In this document: one piece after another, positions 1 through 12,145 of the stretch
Position numbering within the stretch: position 1 is the stretch's first letter
Layout of the letters: every line of letters starts with the position of its first letter
Assembly (NCBI GenBank): GCA_900074725.1
Contig: LT598459.1
Span: 754,467 to 818,466 of the forward strand
Source of the DNA: Lachancea dasiensis
Taxonomy: Eukaryota; Ascomycota; Saccharomycetes; Saccharomycetales; Saccharomycetaceae
DNA length: 64,000 bases
Direction: 5' to 3'
Notes under the pieces: generated by a model
The model's input: only the letters and a program-made list of their open reading frames with translations
Database searches by the model: none
Told to the model about the DNA's origin: nothing
Made by a program: the position numbers and the translations under genes

Positions 1-690
1 GAGAGAATGACCATTCGAAGACTGAGAACCCACAATATTTATGCTGGTCTGCTTGCCCGCTGTAATTTTCTGCATCGTGATACCAATCTTTTGACATAGA
101 CTGACCAAACGGAAAGGGGTGCCACCAAACCTCATAATCTGACGAAACAGACTCAAATTCGTGCTAATCAAGGAGGCCCTTGCCTCGAAATTGCGAAGGC
201 CTGCAACCGTTATTATCTTCAAAATGGTGATTGGGTGTTTCAGGATTAAACGTAAGTTCAGCTGCGCAAGTACTTTGGAATAGTACTGCAAAACTTGTGG
301 ATCCCACTTGGTAATCTTGGCACGGCCATGGCCTACAAATAGTTTGAGCAAGTCCAGAACGTACTTCAAAATCTTTGCCAAGCGATCCTTCCCACCCAAA
401 GTGCCAAATATATGATGCAGTATGTCGATATTTTTGACGACTGTACTTCGCAGTGCCTCGTGAGCATCAGTAGACGTTGAGAGTTCTTCGCTTACTGGCT
501 TTTCCAGAACCCCATTGTCGTCTATTACGCTGGCGTCTCTGGTATTTTCGTCATCTGAAGCCTCGTATCCTGTATTGGAGTTGATGGTGCCCTTCGCGTG
601 AAGCGCAATTGGCGCATTGTCCTGTAGCATGTTAAATTCGTCAACTAGTCTCTGAGAGGTGTAAAAGCCTGTGTAAAGAGATGTATCCAT
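1..690 (-). CDS. PEX25: Pex25-type peroxin, 5' part only (runs off left edge)
   Basis: The reverse strand is open from the ATG at 690 to the window edge, giving 230 residues with no stop. The start reads MDTSLYTGFYTSQRLVDEF. After an acidic linker comes a PEX11-family-like stretch, about residues 85-200, with GGKDRLAKILKYVLDLLKLF and ISTNLSLFRQIMRFG, which resemble the amphipathic helices of this family. Pex25 is a peripheral peroxisomal membrane protein needed for peroxisome proliferation and membrane elongation. In S. cerevisiae PEX25 (YPL112C) is next to CAR1 (YPL111W), and CAR1 lies just to the right here, which favours PEX25 over PEX11 or PEX27. The C-terminal part is outside the window. 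Confidence 0.75.
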   Translation of the reverse strand, partial: MDTSLYTGFYTSQRLVDEFNMLQDNAPIALHAKGTINSNTGYEASDDENTRDASVIDDNGVLEKPVSEELSTSTDAHEALRSTVVKNIDILHHIFGTLGGKDRLAKILKYVLDLLKLFVGHGRAKITKWDPQVLQYYSKVLAQLNLRLILKHPITILKIITVAGLRNFEARASLISTNLSLFRQIMRFGGTPFRLVSLCQKIGITMQKITAGKQTSINIVGSQSSNGHSL

Positions 691-1035
691 GATCAACCCT
701 GAAGGAATTACTTTTGAGAACCTCGAACTTACAAGCTGTTTGTTTAAATGATGTCAGGTAGGCGGTGAGGACTGGAGATCGACTAGGAGAGTGAGTACAG
801 CACGGACATGTACCTGCAAACGTCAATAGTGAGAATGAACCTAACTGCCGAGGAAGACGATAACGGGACACAAAACACCTTTAGCCAGTTTGAGTGTCAG
901 CTGTAAAGTGCTGGGTGGCTGGGTGGCTATTTCTTATTCACGTACCGTATTCAGTCTATTTATCTTAAATGCCAGGAGATAATGAATCATTCTTGATGAC
1001 AAACTTTTTGCAATTTCAACAACGCAGCTCATTGT
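691..1035. other. PEX25 5' flank / TML25 3' flank
   Basis: This 345-bp interval lies between two minus-strand genes. It must hold the PEX25 promoter and the TML25 3' end. I see no convincing gene or named regulatory motif in it. Confidence 0.5.
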
Positions 1036-1722
1036 CTACACCTTCATTGCATTGTGAAGGAAAGCTACAAGGTCCTGTATTTCCTCTGGGCATGTTGAAT
1101 GAGCCATGCCCTTGTATTCCTTCATCGTATAATTAGAGAGCTCGCAAGAGTCGCGGAAGAAAGTTCTGGCAAGACGTCCCATTCGCAGCGACACAATGGG
1201 GTCTTCGTCTCCGTGGCCATGGAATATAGGTGTCTTCTGATTCACCGCGTTTTTAATCTCGAGAAGTTTGTCGTTGACGTAGCCGAAGCCGGAGAGAGCT
1301 ACAAATCCGCCAATCTTAGTTGGAAGAGAAACAGCGCTGGCTAGAGCCAATGCAGCACCTTGTGAAAAGCCGCCAACAACTATGTTCTCGGATGGAATGC
1401 CACTGCGGATTTGCTCGTCCACGAGGGTGCGAACCAGATCCATAGTTTTGATGAATCCTTCCACGTCGGGATTCGACTGAATTTCGGACCATTCTCTAAT
1501 GTCAAACCACGCAGGCATTGGGTAGTTCCCATTAGCCGTAATTGGCATCACAGGAGCATTCGGGAACACAAAGTTTGAGTATTTAAAGGCGGGGTCTCTT
1601 TGTAAATATTCTGCCAAAAAAGACCAGCCCGATCCTGTGTCACCCAGTCCGTGTAGGAAGATGATAGCGTGCTTAGCAGGTTGGACGCGAGCCGCTACGC
1701 GGATCGCATTGGTAGTAGACAT
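1036..1722 (-). CDS. TML25: Acyl-protein thioesterase (APT1/Tml25 family)
   Basis: A 228-residue single-domain alpha/beta hydrolase of the usual family length. Visible motifs are FLHGLGDTG (oxyanion region, about 22-30), the nucleophile GGFSQG (Ser120), the acid in GDEDP (Asp174) and the base in GMAHST (His208). The family removes palmitate from S-acylated cytosolic and membrane proteins; the yeast member is YLR118C. The ATG at 1722 is the first in frame and gives a family-like N-terminus (MSTTNAIRVAARV). YLR118C is not next to PEX25 or CAR1 in S. cerevisiae, so the local order is rearranged in one of the lineages. Confidence 0.88.
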   Translation of the reverse strand: MSTTNAIRVAARVQPAKHAIIFLHGLGDTGSGWSFLAEYLQRDPAFKYSNFVFPNAPVMPITANGNYPMPAWFDIREWSEIQSNPDVEGFIKTMDLVRTLVDEQIRSGIPSENIVVGGFSQGAALALASAVSLPTKIGGFVALSGFGYVNDKLLEIKNAVNQKTPIFHGHGDEDPIVSLRMGRLARTFFRDSCELSNYTMKEYKGMAHSTCPEEIQDLVAFLHNAMKV

Positions 1723-1824
1723 CAGGTAATATGGCGCTGCCGAAGTGATGGCTTAACACTACTGGATTCATCCAAACAATTATCTTAATCACCTTGCACT
1801 ACAGGTGATCTCAGCCAAAAAAAA

Positions 1825-1896
1825 TAGCGCCGCTCGGTTTCGATCCGAGGACATCAGGGTTATGAGCCCTGCGCGCTTCCACTGCGCCACGGCGCT
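1825..1896 (-). tRNA. IMT: Initiator tRNA-Met (CAT)
   Basis: The 72-nt reverse-strand sequence begins AGCGCCGTGGCGCAG and ends in GGCGCTA. It folds into a full cloverleaf with anticodon CAT. The A1:U72 pair, the three consecutive G:C pairs in the anticodon stem (GGG CTCATAA CCC) and the T-arm with GATCGAAAC mark the initiator, not the elongator. As far as I recall it is identical or nearly identical to the S. cerevisiae initiator. A run of A on the plus strand just left of the gene gives the U-tract Pol III terminator. There is no intron. Confidence 0.97.
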
Positions 1897-2800
1897 ATAC
1901 AAGATAGACACTTATAAGGTTTGGTCTCGGCTTACTGAGCACCGACGTAGCTCCCCGTCGTCGCGTGACTGGGTACCATAACTTTAGCCATAGGCTTGAA
2001 GTATATCCTAGCCAACGGTATAGTTAGTCGTCTAACTATCCAGCCTAATCTTACTCACTTCCTTTCTATATTATTTCTCACTGCACGTCCTGATGCCCTG
2101 GCCTCCTTCTGTCTGATTTTCTCGGTATCACTCAATATTGAGGCACATCAACTGACGCACGTAGCTCGTGTCACCCTGCGTGAAGCAAGTGTGGACCGAA
2201 TTATGCTATCTTATCAATGCGTCATGGCTATGTGGAGTTATTCGAAAGCCTCTGATTAATTTCACTTCACTAGTGTTCCTGTTGTCCGTGGACATTTTTA
2301 GTGGGTAATGATTGAGTTACCACTCCTGGTGACGCTTTCGGTCTCAACGGCCCTCCAAAAAGCAACTTGAGTGGCACATTGAATTTCATGCATGGAAGGT
2401 GAAAGATAGGGATAATCCTATTTTGACGAGGTGTGTTCTCGGCCTAAGTCGTATATTAATTTGAGCGGCCGGAGTTCTGTAAGGGCTAGGATAATGAATG
2501 ATAAAAACTGAACTCGAGTGTATCTCGAACGGCTATTGGAAAGCCAAAGTGATTTTGCCATTATTGAATGTCAACTAGTGGAAAGATCAACGTGTACACC
2601 CTTCTCACAGTTGTTTGCGATGAAGTTGCCTATACTGAACAAAATCTGGAATCGCAGCTCCAGTTGTCCGGGCAGTTCCGTTCTGTTCGAGATCATTCGC
2701 TGCACTCATATCATTCAATTGGTGCTTGTTTCCTGGCTTTTCCACTAATTTCGCTATTTCCTTCACTTAAGGTATTTTGGTGACAGAAAAGCCTTTTATA
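1897..2800. other. Long 5' flank between tRNA-iMet and CAR1
   Basis: About 900 bp with no ORF that starts at ATG and resembles a known protein. The short open frames here open at TTG or GTG. I recognise no RNA gene. The right end leads into the CAR1 control region. Confidence 0.45.
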
Positions 2801-2810
2801 CTTTGATCGA

Positions 2811-2828
2811 GATAAGTGGTGACTTATC
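2811..2828. promoter_or_regulatory. Paired GATAAG sites upstream of CAR1
   Basis: GATAAG (2811-2816) and its complement CTTATC (2823-2828) face each other six bases apart, about 180-195 bp before the CAR1 ATG. Two GATAAG elements close together are the known UAS-NTR arrangement for the GATA factors Gln3 and Gat1, which act on nitrogen-catabolic genes including CAR1 in S. cerevisiae. The sites are seen; the function is inferred. Confidence 0.65.
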
Positions 2829-2882
2829 AACAACGGATAATGAAAGTTCCCGCAAGTGCAAGTGACGGAGAACCGAAAAACG

Positions 2883-2890
2883 TATATAAA
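2883..2890 (+). promoter_or_regulatory. TATA box of CAR1
   Basis: TATATAAA lies 116 bp upstream of the CAR1 ATG, a normal yeast TATA-to-ATG distance. It is downstream of the paired GATAAG sites, as expected for a regulated TATA promoter. Confidence 0.6.
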
Positions 2891-3005
2891 GAAGTACGTT
2901 GATCCATGTCTGGAAAGCCTGTTACAGTTATGACCTTTACAACACAATAGCTACGACTCGAAACAGTCATACCACTTTCGAACACCTAACAACACACATT
3001 TGATT

Positions 3006-3968
3006 ATGCTTCCAGGACCACATTACGATTTTTTCGCCAGCAAGAAGGCCAGCTTGGTGTTGGCCCCCTTTTCTGGTGGCCAAGGCAGGTCGGGCGTTGA
3101 AGACGGCCCTAAGTACTTGTTGAAACACGGCTTGCCCGAACAACTACAGGAATTGGGTTGGGACGTTGCCATCGAAGAGCCGTTGGCCGGTGAAGACTAC
3201 GAAAAACGTAACGAAACTGACAAGTCGGATGTCTACCAGAAAGTCAAGAGACCTCAATTGGTCGGTGAAGCTACAGAGAAGATCTACCACTCGGTCAAAA
3301 AGGTGGTGAAGAATGGTGGGTTGCCAGTTACGCTGGGAGGCGACCACTCGATCGCTATGGGCTCAGTGGCAGGTGTTTTCAGCGAGCATCCAGATGCCTG
3401 TCTATTGTGGATCGACGCCCATGCAGACATCAACACCCCATCTTCCACAGACTCAGGAAACTTGCACGGATGCCCCGTCTCGTTCTTGATGGGTCTTGAC
3501 CCGGAAAACACCCCTCCAGCCCTCAAATGGGTCCCAAAGTGCCTGAAGCCCAACAAGATTGCTTACATTGGTCTAAGAGACGTGGATGAGGGAGAAAAGA
3601 AAATTCTCAAAGAACACAACATCAAGGCGTACTCTATGTACCACGTGGACCGCTACGGCCTCAACGGCGTCATCGAAATGGCTCTTCAGAGTATCAACCC
3701 CGATGGTAAGAGCCCTATTCACTTATCCTACGATGTTGATGCCGTCGACCCGCTATACATTCCAGCTACGGGTACTCCAGTTAGAGGTGGACTCACTCTA
3801 AGAGAAAGTTTGTTTTTGGCTGAAAGAATCGCTGAAACTGGCAGACTCATTGCCCTTGACCTGGTGGAATGCAACCCTGCTTTGGGAGCCCACGATTTGC
3901 ACATCTCAGACACCATCTCAGCCGGCTGTGCCATTGCCAGATGTGCTCTGGGTGAAACTCTTCTCTAG
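3006..3968 (+). CDS. CAR1: Arginase
   Basis: Cytosolic arginase hydrolyses L-arginine to ornithine and urea, the first step of arginine use as nitrogen source. The 320-residue protein has all three family signatures: GGDHS (111-115), DAHADIN (137-143) and SYDVDAVDP (240-248). These supply the His and Asp ligands of the binuclear manganese site. NLHG at about 152 is also conserved. The start is the ATG at 3006 ([10 protein letters not shown]). An upstream in-frame TTG at 3000 is not a likely start in yeast. Length is close to S. cerevisiae Car1 (333). Confidence 0.96.
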   Translation: MLPGPHYDFFASKKASLVLAPFSGGQGRSGVEDGPKYLLKHGLPEQLQELGWDVAIEEPLAGEDYEKRNETDKSDVYQKVKRPQLVGEATEKIYHSVKKVVKNGGLPVTLGGDHSIAMGSVAGVFSEHPDACLLWIDAHADINTPSSTDSGNLHGCPVSFLMGLDPENTPPALKWVPKCLKPNKIAYIGLRDVDEGEKKILKEHNIKAYSMYHVDRYGLNGVIEMALQSINPDGKSPIHLSYDVDAVDPLYIPATGTPVRGGLTLRESLFLAERIAETGRLIALDLVECNPALGAHDLHISDTISAGCAIARCALGETLL

Positions 3969-4282
3969 ATGGCCGCACTAGGATGATCCAGTACATAGCA
4001 TATTCCTGTAAAATAGAAATACATTTACAACGTTAGAAACAAAATTCTCGGCTACTACAAGGTGCGGTTACGTCGCTGTGGTAATAATAACTCCTATTAC
4101 ACCTTAAAAGGGACCTCTTTATTTGGCTCCAATTATCAGTTATCTTACGCATCCTTTCTTACTGCTGATCTACCAGTGAATCCACGCTACGGTATACGTG
4201 CTGTTCCTTTAGAGGAGGCATTGTAAATAGATCTTGAGTGCTTTTGTCACTTCGGTTATCTGGAGCTTCGCTCTTTCATTAC
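3969..4282. other. CAR1-RPC19 intergenic region
   Basis: CAR1 terminator and distal RPC19 promoter. No gene is seen. In S. cerevisiae CAR1 and RPC19 are on chromosomes XVI and XIV, so an ancestral or lineage-specific junction falls in this interval. Confidence 0.4.
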
Positions 4283-4336
4283 GAAAAATTTTAGTTGAAG
4301 TTCAAAGTTCAAAGTTGTAAAATCAAAGCTCATCGC
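4283..4336 (+). promoter_or_regulatory. RRPE and PAC motifs of RPC19
   Basis: GAAAAATTTT (4283-4292) matches the RRPE (Stb3) core. AGCTCATCGC (4327-4336) is the exact complement of the PAC consensus GCGATGAGCT (Dot6/Tod6). They lie 45-98 bp before the RPC19 ATG. The pair is the known signature of ribosome-biogenesis and Pol I/III subunit promoters. Confidence 0.8.
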
Positions 4337-4380
4337 TTCGAAACGTCAACCTTTCGAGTCCCATAAACACAGCTGTCAAG

Positions 4381-4827
4381 ATGGCTGACGAAGACGTCAA
4401 AAACATTGCTACGAATGGAGCTACTGAGCAACTAGAAAATGGCCAAAACCCAGCTCAAACTGAAGCTGAGGACGTCGATATGATGGCTGAAGCCATCAGC
4501 CAAGATGAAGAAGAGGAAGAAGCTGACAAAGAAAAGATAAGACTACTCTCTAGTGCTACTTCGGAAGACGGGAAATGTGCCTCATTTCAAATCGCAGAGG
4601 AAGACCACACATTGGGCAATGCTCTGCGTTACATCATTATGAAAAACCCAGACGTCGAATTTTGTGGGTACTCGATACCTCATCCTAGTGAAAATCTACT
4701 AAATATCAGAATACAAACGTATGGCGACTCTACAGCGGTGGAGGTTTTGCACAAAGGGTTGCAAGATCTCATGGACCTATGTGACGCTGTCGAGGACAAG
4801 TTCACTCAGCGAATTCGTGAAATGTAA
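4381..4827 (+). CDS. RPC19: RNA polymerase I and III common subunit AC19
   Basis: A 148-residue protein (S. cerevisiae 142) with an acidic N-terminal tail of about 50 residues followed by the alpha-CTD-like dimerisation fold. The segment FQIAEEDHTLGNALRYIIM and the following CGYSIPHPSE are the family signature. AC19 pairs with AC40 in the assembly platform of Pol I and Pol III, equivalent to the bacterial alpha homodimer. ATG at 4381. The promoter carries PAC and RRPE motifs. Confidence 0.96.
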   Translation: MADEDVKNIATNGATEQLENGQNPAQTEAEDVDMMAEAISQDEEEEEADKEKIRLLSSATSEDGKCASFQIAEEDHTLGNALRYIIMKNPDVEFCGYSIPHPSENLLNIRIQTYGDSTAVEVLHKGLQDLMDLCDAVEDKFTQRIREM

Positions 4828-7830
<3,003 letters not shown>

Positions 7831-7923
7831 ATAGACATATCACCGTAGTGGCTAAACCGAAATAGTATGTACATTATAATAGCTTCAGTCTAAATTATTA
7901 ACCAATGATAAAATCGTCTACAC

Positions 7924-10068
7924 TTACCACTCATCGCCCCATCCATCCTCGGCGGCATCATCCTCAAAGTGGTCATAAAGATCCTCTTCTTTGGCCATGA
8001 GAGATTCGTTATTCGGAACATGTTTGGAATTCAAGCTTTGGTTTTTTTTAGGGGCCTTTGTTTGCGTTTGTAAATCGGTAGCATTGTTCCATGAGTCCCA
8101 ATCATCCTCCTCCAACTCATCATTCCACGACTTCTGAATTCTCACGTTACCTGAAAAAGAAGCACCTGGAGGCTTGCCTTTAGAAGACACTCTCACATTA
8201 GCTGGCGTTTCCGCCTTCCCAAATGTATCATCTGTTTTCGAATCTTCCCAGACTCCCGTCCCCTGCCATGTAGCCTCTTCTGAGGCCCAGCCAGCGTCGC
8301 TTTGTGCTTTAGAAATCGTGTCGCCGTTATGCTGTTCCATAACAGGTGGGCTAGAAAATCTGAGAGTTTCCATAAACTTATCGACGACGTTGGCGTCGTC
8401 CTGAATAAAACTCGCCCCAAAATTTACAGCAATTTCCTCACTGTTATCTGTAGGAATCTCTTCAGCTTCAAGCTCTAATTTTGACAAGTAAACGCGAAAA
8501 AGCGTTTTTGCCTTGCTTCTCACCTGTTGGTTTTTATCAAGCAGACTAGGAGCAATCACTGTTAAAATCTTGTTGGCTATAGTTTCGACGTCGAATAGCT
8601 CGAGTGATGTTTCGAGTCCATACAGGGCGGCAAGTCTGGGTTTAATTTGTGGGTCTTTTAGCGATTTGGTAAAGGCCGTCGCTAATATACCGGACCTATT
8701 GTTAGATGCAGAGAGCTTCTTAGAAAGACCCGATATGGTCAATATAGTCCACACTCTAATCTCCACGTTAGCATCAACCTGGGTCTTGGCAAGGTGCCGC
8801 AGGAGATCGTTGTTGAGTTGACGCTCGTTTATCATTGGCACGATATCTGGGATCCGCTTCAATGTCTGTATTCTCATAGTTTCATCGTTATCCGCCAATC
8901 CTTGTACAAAATGTGGGAAAATGCGGTCTGAAATCTCGGAGTTAGAGAGCTTGGAGATATATTTGGCAAAGTACACTAGAAGCAGGAATCTCACCTGTCT
9001 ATCGGGCTGCTTGAAATTGTCGAAGATCAGTGGCTTGACATATTTGTCAAATACTGGCTTTGAATCGGTAATTGGATCTTCAGAGCAAGTAAGCTCCAAA
9101 AGTAGTGCCACAAACGATAAAACACTGGTGGTGTTTGTGGCCATTGGCTGCTGAGCTTGAACATCCAAGACAGCCGCTATACATTGCGCCACTTCCGGTA
9201 TCAGGTAGTGCTCCACAAATCCAGGTGTACAACCCCTCAATGCTTTAGGGTCCTCCATTATTTTGCGCTGTAGGTCCATCATTGCAACAATTTTGCCTTG
9301 TGGATCTTTGATGTGAAACTCCTTTAGGTCTAAGTAGACATAAACGAGGGTCGACTGGAAGGGCCGGGTTTCTTTAGCTCTCGCAATGAACTGCGCAAGG
9401 GTCAGCCTACCCTGCTCGAGGCTTGATAGCAAAGGGTTCCATTGGGCAGGACGATGCGAATAAACCGAGGATACAAACCTTGCCAGCAGCATAGAATCTG
9501 CATTGGAGGTAGTGAGCGCGGGAATATCGAGTTTTGTACCTGATACCAGATTCTTGTAGGTGCCTGCCCAGCGTTTTAGATGAGTTAGATCTGATAATTT
9601 TGAACACAACTCTAGCCCGAATATACGCCATTCGCCTCGTTCGTTAACAAAAACTGTTCCCGTAGACAACGTTGCTAGTACGACTTTCGCCTGGTTATGA
9701 AGACACTCAAGGGTCTCTGTTAGCTGGTAAAGACCCAGATTCAGGGCCTGTTGACTTAAGTTTTGCGTCTCCAACGGTTGCACTCTTTCCGTAACCACAT
9801 AGCTGGTGCTGGGATTCGACTCCAGCACGTCCAAAACCTTCACTATGCCGGGCAATTTCAATACCTTGAAGTTGTAGACAGCATTGGCCACTAGGTCGCC
9901 TAAACCACCATCTCCAGCGCGTTTATCGAAACTGAACACCGTCACTGGCAGAGAGTCGGATTTTCGATGTCCGTTAACAGCTTGCCAGATGGGCGTGGAG
10001 GCCAATGGTTCGGACTCCAGCGAATACGGGAATTGGAAACCTGATATAGATTTGAATAGAAAGTTCAT
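7924..10068 (-). CDS. CEX1: Scy1-like pseudokinase, tRNA export factor Cex1
   Basis: A 714-residue protein of the SCYL/Cex1 family (S. cerevisiae 761). The N-terminal 270 or so residues look like a kinase fold without the catalytic Lys, HRD or DFG; the DFG position reads close to IFGLE. The middle, about 290-530, consists of HEAT-like helical repeats (for example DKYVKPLIFDNFKQPDRQVRFLLL). The acidic C-terminus has repeated DDWDSW / DGWGDEW motifs. Cex1 binds aminoacyl-tRNA and Nup116 at the cytoplasmic face of the pore and hands tRNA to eEF1A. ATG at 10068. The place between DBP2 and CYB5 matches ancestral order (YOR112W). Confidence 0.9.
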   Translation of the reverse strand: MNFLFKSISGFQFPYSLESEPLASTPIWQAVNGHRKSDSLPVTVFSFDKRAGDGGLGDLVANAVYNFKVLKLPGIVKVLDVLESNPSTSYVVTERVQPLETQNLSQQALNLGLYQLTETLECLHNQAKVVLATLSTGTVFVNERGEWRIFGLELCSKLSDLTHLKRWAGTYKNLVSGTKLDIPALTTSNADSMLLARFVSSVYSHRPAQWNPLLSSLEQGRLTLAQFIARAKETRPFQSTLVYVYLDLKEFHIKDPQGKIVAMMDLQRKIMEDPKALRGCTPGFVEHYLIPEVAQCIAAVLDVQAQQPMATNTTSVLSFVALLLELTCSEDPITDSKPVFDKYVKPLIFDNFKQPDRQVRFLLLVYFAKYISKLSNSEISDRIFPHFVQGLADNDETMRIQTLKRIPDIVPMINERQLNNDLLRHLAKTQVDANVEIRVWTILTISGLSKKLSASNNRSGILATAFTKSLKDPQIKPRLAALYGLETSLELFDVETIANKILTVIAPSLLDKNQQVRSKAKTLFRVYLSKLELEAEEIPTDNSEEIAVNFGASFIQDDANVVDKFMETLRFSSPPVMEQHNGDTISKAQSDAGWASEEATWQGTGVWEDSKTDDTFGKAETPANVRVSSKGKPPGASFSGNVRIQKSWNDELEEDDWDSWNNATDLQTQTKAPKKNQSLNSKHVPNNESLMAKEEDLYDHFEDDAAEDGWGDEW

Positions 10069-10346
10069 CCTGAGAGTCCACCGGGCCTGCCGTGCGATTT
10101 ATAGCCTTTCACGTACGTTCCCGGGAAACGCACCAAATCTGTATCTTCATATATTTATGTATTATGAACACACCACATCAAGTGACATCCACGATTGGGA
10201 TCCAAACGCGAAACACCAAACACTTGGGTTCTCTATTACACTTAAATATAGCCAAAATCTTTCAGATTCAAGCACTCGCTATTCTACAATTGCACACCCG
10301 CTGTCGGCCAGGTGGCTTTATATAAAATCTATCCGCACTCAGATAA

Positions 10347-10718
10347 TCATTTCTGGTTCATGAAATAGTAGAAAATGGCAGCAGCCACGGCTAGCAGAGC
10401 CAAGATAAGCACACCGTTTCCTTCGCCGCCCGTGGTTGCCGAAGCTGGTTCCGGTTCAGCTCTCTTGACGGGTTCGCTGTCCTTGTCAACGTCACCTACG
10501 TATAAGTCTTCCAACATTTTCACGGCATCGTCAGAGTGGCCGATGTCAGCAAAAGGACCAGTGGCATCCTGTCCACCCAGATCCAACAACACTTCTTCAC
10601 CACCTGGGTGCTCGTCCATGAACTTGGTACAATCGTAGACCTTGCCATCGATAATCATCCATAGGTCCGATTGCGAGTTGTGCTCTGAGATTTCCTTGTA
10701 AGATAGTAGTTTGACCAT
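10347..10718 (-). CDS. CYB5: Cytochrome b5
   Basis: A 123-residue tail-anchored ER haemoprotein. The haem-ligand histidines are in HPGG (His37) and IGHSDD (His61). A charged linker leads to a C-terminal membrane anchor (VLILALLAVAAAIFYYFM) and a short polar end. It passes electrons to sterol and sphingolipid oxidases and to the acyl-CoA desaturase system. Length and features match S. cerevisiae Cyb5 (120). Confidence 0.96.
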   Translation of the reverse strand: MVKLLSYKEISEHNSQSDLWMIIDGKVYDCTKFMDEHPGGEEVLLDLGGQDATGPFADIGHSDDAVKMLEDLYVGDVDKDSEPVKRAEPEPASATTGGEGNGVLILALLAVAAAIFYYFMNQK

Positions 10719-11196
10719 CTTTGATGACTGGGAACGAAAAAGTGTTGGAATAAACTGAAGGTAGCGCTTACGAACTTATATCAAAGCCAATGGCTAGCAG
10801 TGTAAGATTAAGTAAAACTCAGGGTCAAAACAAGGATTTCTTATAAAGGAACGTGTTTTGGTGGGCTCTCTTGTCGTGAAAGCTGTGAAATTTTTTTGTT
10901 GGCGACTGATGGTGACAGATTATCGATAAAGTGATACATCAGGAACGAGTGAACCGTCAGACCTGAGCCGATAAGTGCGGGTGTGCGCTGTGACCATGGT
11001 TTTAACAATGCTCTTGATAATGTTTTAAAATGATAGCTAATGTACATATGGTGGGTGTATGCTGGGCCTAGGGAAAGTCAAATTTCGAAGCCTGCCGAAT
11101 AAAAAACGCAAGCGAACACTGACGATGGTGTACTTGTTCATTTGTTGTCGTAGTTCTGAACCTTCTCGGTTTTTTTTTGTTGTTTTGGCTATGTCC
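10719..11196. other. CYB5-NOP15 intergenic region
   Basis: About 480 bp between two minus-strand genes, covering the CYB5 promoter and the NOP15 3' end. A 68-codon ATG ORF (10841-11047, minus) has no recognisable feature and is probably chance. Nothing else is seen. Confidence 0.4.
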
Positions 11197-11865
11197 TCAC
11201 CATTGGAAGGAGATACCCTTGGCGCTCAGTTTTTGCTCTCTTTGAGCGTGCTTGTCCATTGCGTTTTGTTTGAGTTCTTGGGCTGTTTTCTTCACCGGAG
11301 TTTGTTGGAACGCGCGCTGTTTGTAGCGATACAGCTTTTCTATCTTTTTGCCCTTAGGCAGCGCCACTACTTGTAGCAAGTGGCCCATCAGCAGGTAGTT
11401 GTGCATGGTGTCTTCGGCTACAAGAGCATCTTCCTTATTTACAAACTCGACAAACCCGTAGTGTCTGCTGTTGCCAGTCTTCTTGTTGCGGGCGAGCCTG
11501 ACCTCGCGCAAGTCGCCGAACTGCGAAAAGTACTTTGCCAGTTCGCGTTCGTGGAAGCCCTTGGGCAGTCTGCTCACGTAAATGATACCGGACAGATTGT
11601 CAGCTTTGGTAGACTTCGCATTTTTCTTGGATGATTTCGCCGAGTCGGTCTTCTTGGCATCTAGCTTCTTCAGTGTATGCACGGAGGAGCTGTCCTTCTG
11701 CCCCACGACATCCTCATCTTCCAGCTCTTCTTCGTCCTCCTCCTCGGAAAGACCATCTAGTTCGCTCTCCGATGAGCTGGAATTGCTCAATTCCAGTTGT
11801 TCCTCTGAGGGAGTCTCAGCTTCGCGCTTCTTTTCCGCAACCTGGTTTTTAGCACTTCTGGCCAT
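11197..11865 (-). CDS. NOP15: Nucleolar 60S assembly factor Nop15
   Basis: A 222-residue protein (S. cerevisiae 220). The N-terminal 90 residues are acidic and Ser/Lys-rich. One RRM follows (about 92-170) with RNP2 GIIYVSRLP and RNP1 HYGFVEF, then a basic C-terminal tail. Nop15 binds the ITS2 foot of pre-60S particles and is needed for 27S pre-rRNA processing. ATG at 11865. PAC and RRPE motifs lie upstream. Confidence 0.94.
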   Translation of the reverse strand: MARSAKNQVAEKKREAETPSEEQLELSNSSSSESELDGLSEEEDEEELEDEDVVGQKDSSSVHTLKKLDAKKTDSAKSSKKNAKSTKADNLSGIIYVSRLPKGFHERELAKYFSQFGDLREVRLARNKKTGNSRHYGFVEFVNKEDALVAEDTMHNYLLMGHLLQVVALPKGKKIEKLYRYKQRAFQQTPVKKTAQELKQNAMDKHAQREQKLSAKGISFQW

Positions 11866-11946
11866 TGTTACACCACTGACAAGTATGAACTGATTGGTTT
11901 CGTAGCGCCAAAGAGAAGTTATAGGTGACAGGATAACCTATGCGAT

Positions 11947-11989
11947 GCGATGAGATGAGCTGAGAGCTAGCTTAAGCTTAAAATTTTTC
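11947..11989 (-). promoter_or_regulatory. PAC and RRPE motifs of NOP15
   Basis: GCGATGAG (11947-11954) is the PAC core, followed by a second GATGAG. AAAATTTTTC (11980-11989) matches RRPE read on the gene's strand. They are 80-125 bp before the NOP15 ATG, as is typical of ribosome-biogenesis genes. Confidence 0.8.
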
Positions 11990-12145
11990 CATACTGGCAA
12001 ACAGACACTTCGTACGAACTATTTCGCTTGGAATATAATCACTGAATACGTAACTTATAAGACCCAGACACACACACCAGCACCCAGACACCTACCCGGT
12101 GTTTAACGATCAAGCTGTCTTCACAGCACTTCGCTCCTGATGTCC

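Noticed and set aside
1996-2748. Short frames between tRNA-iMet and CAR1
   Set aside because: They open at TTG or GTG, are under 90 codons, and show no domain.
10841-11047. 68-codon ATG frame upstream of CYB5
   Set aside because: No signal, domain or composition unlike random; within a promoter spacer.
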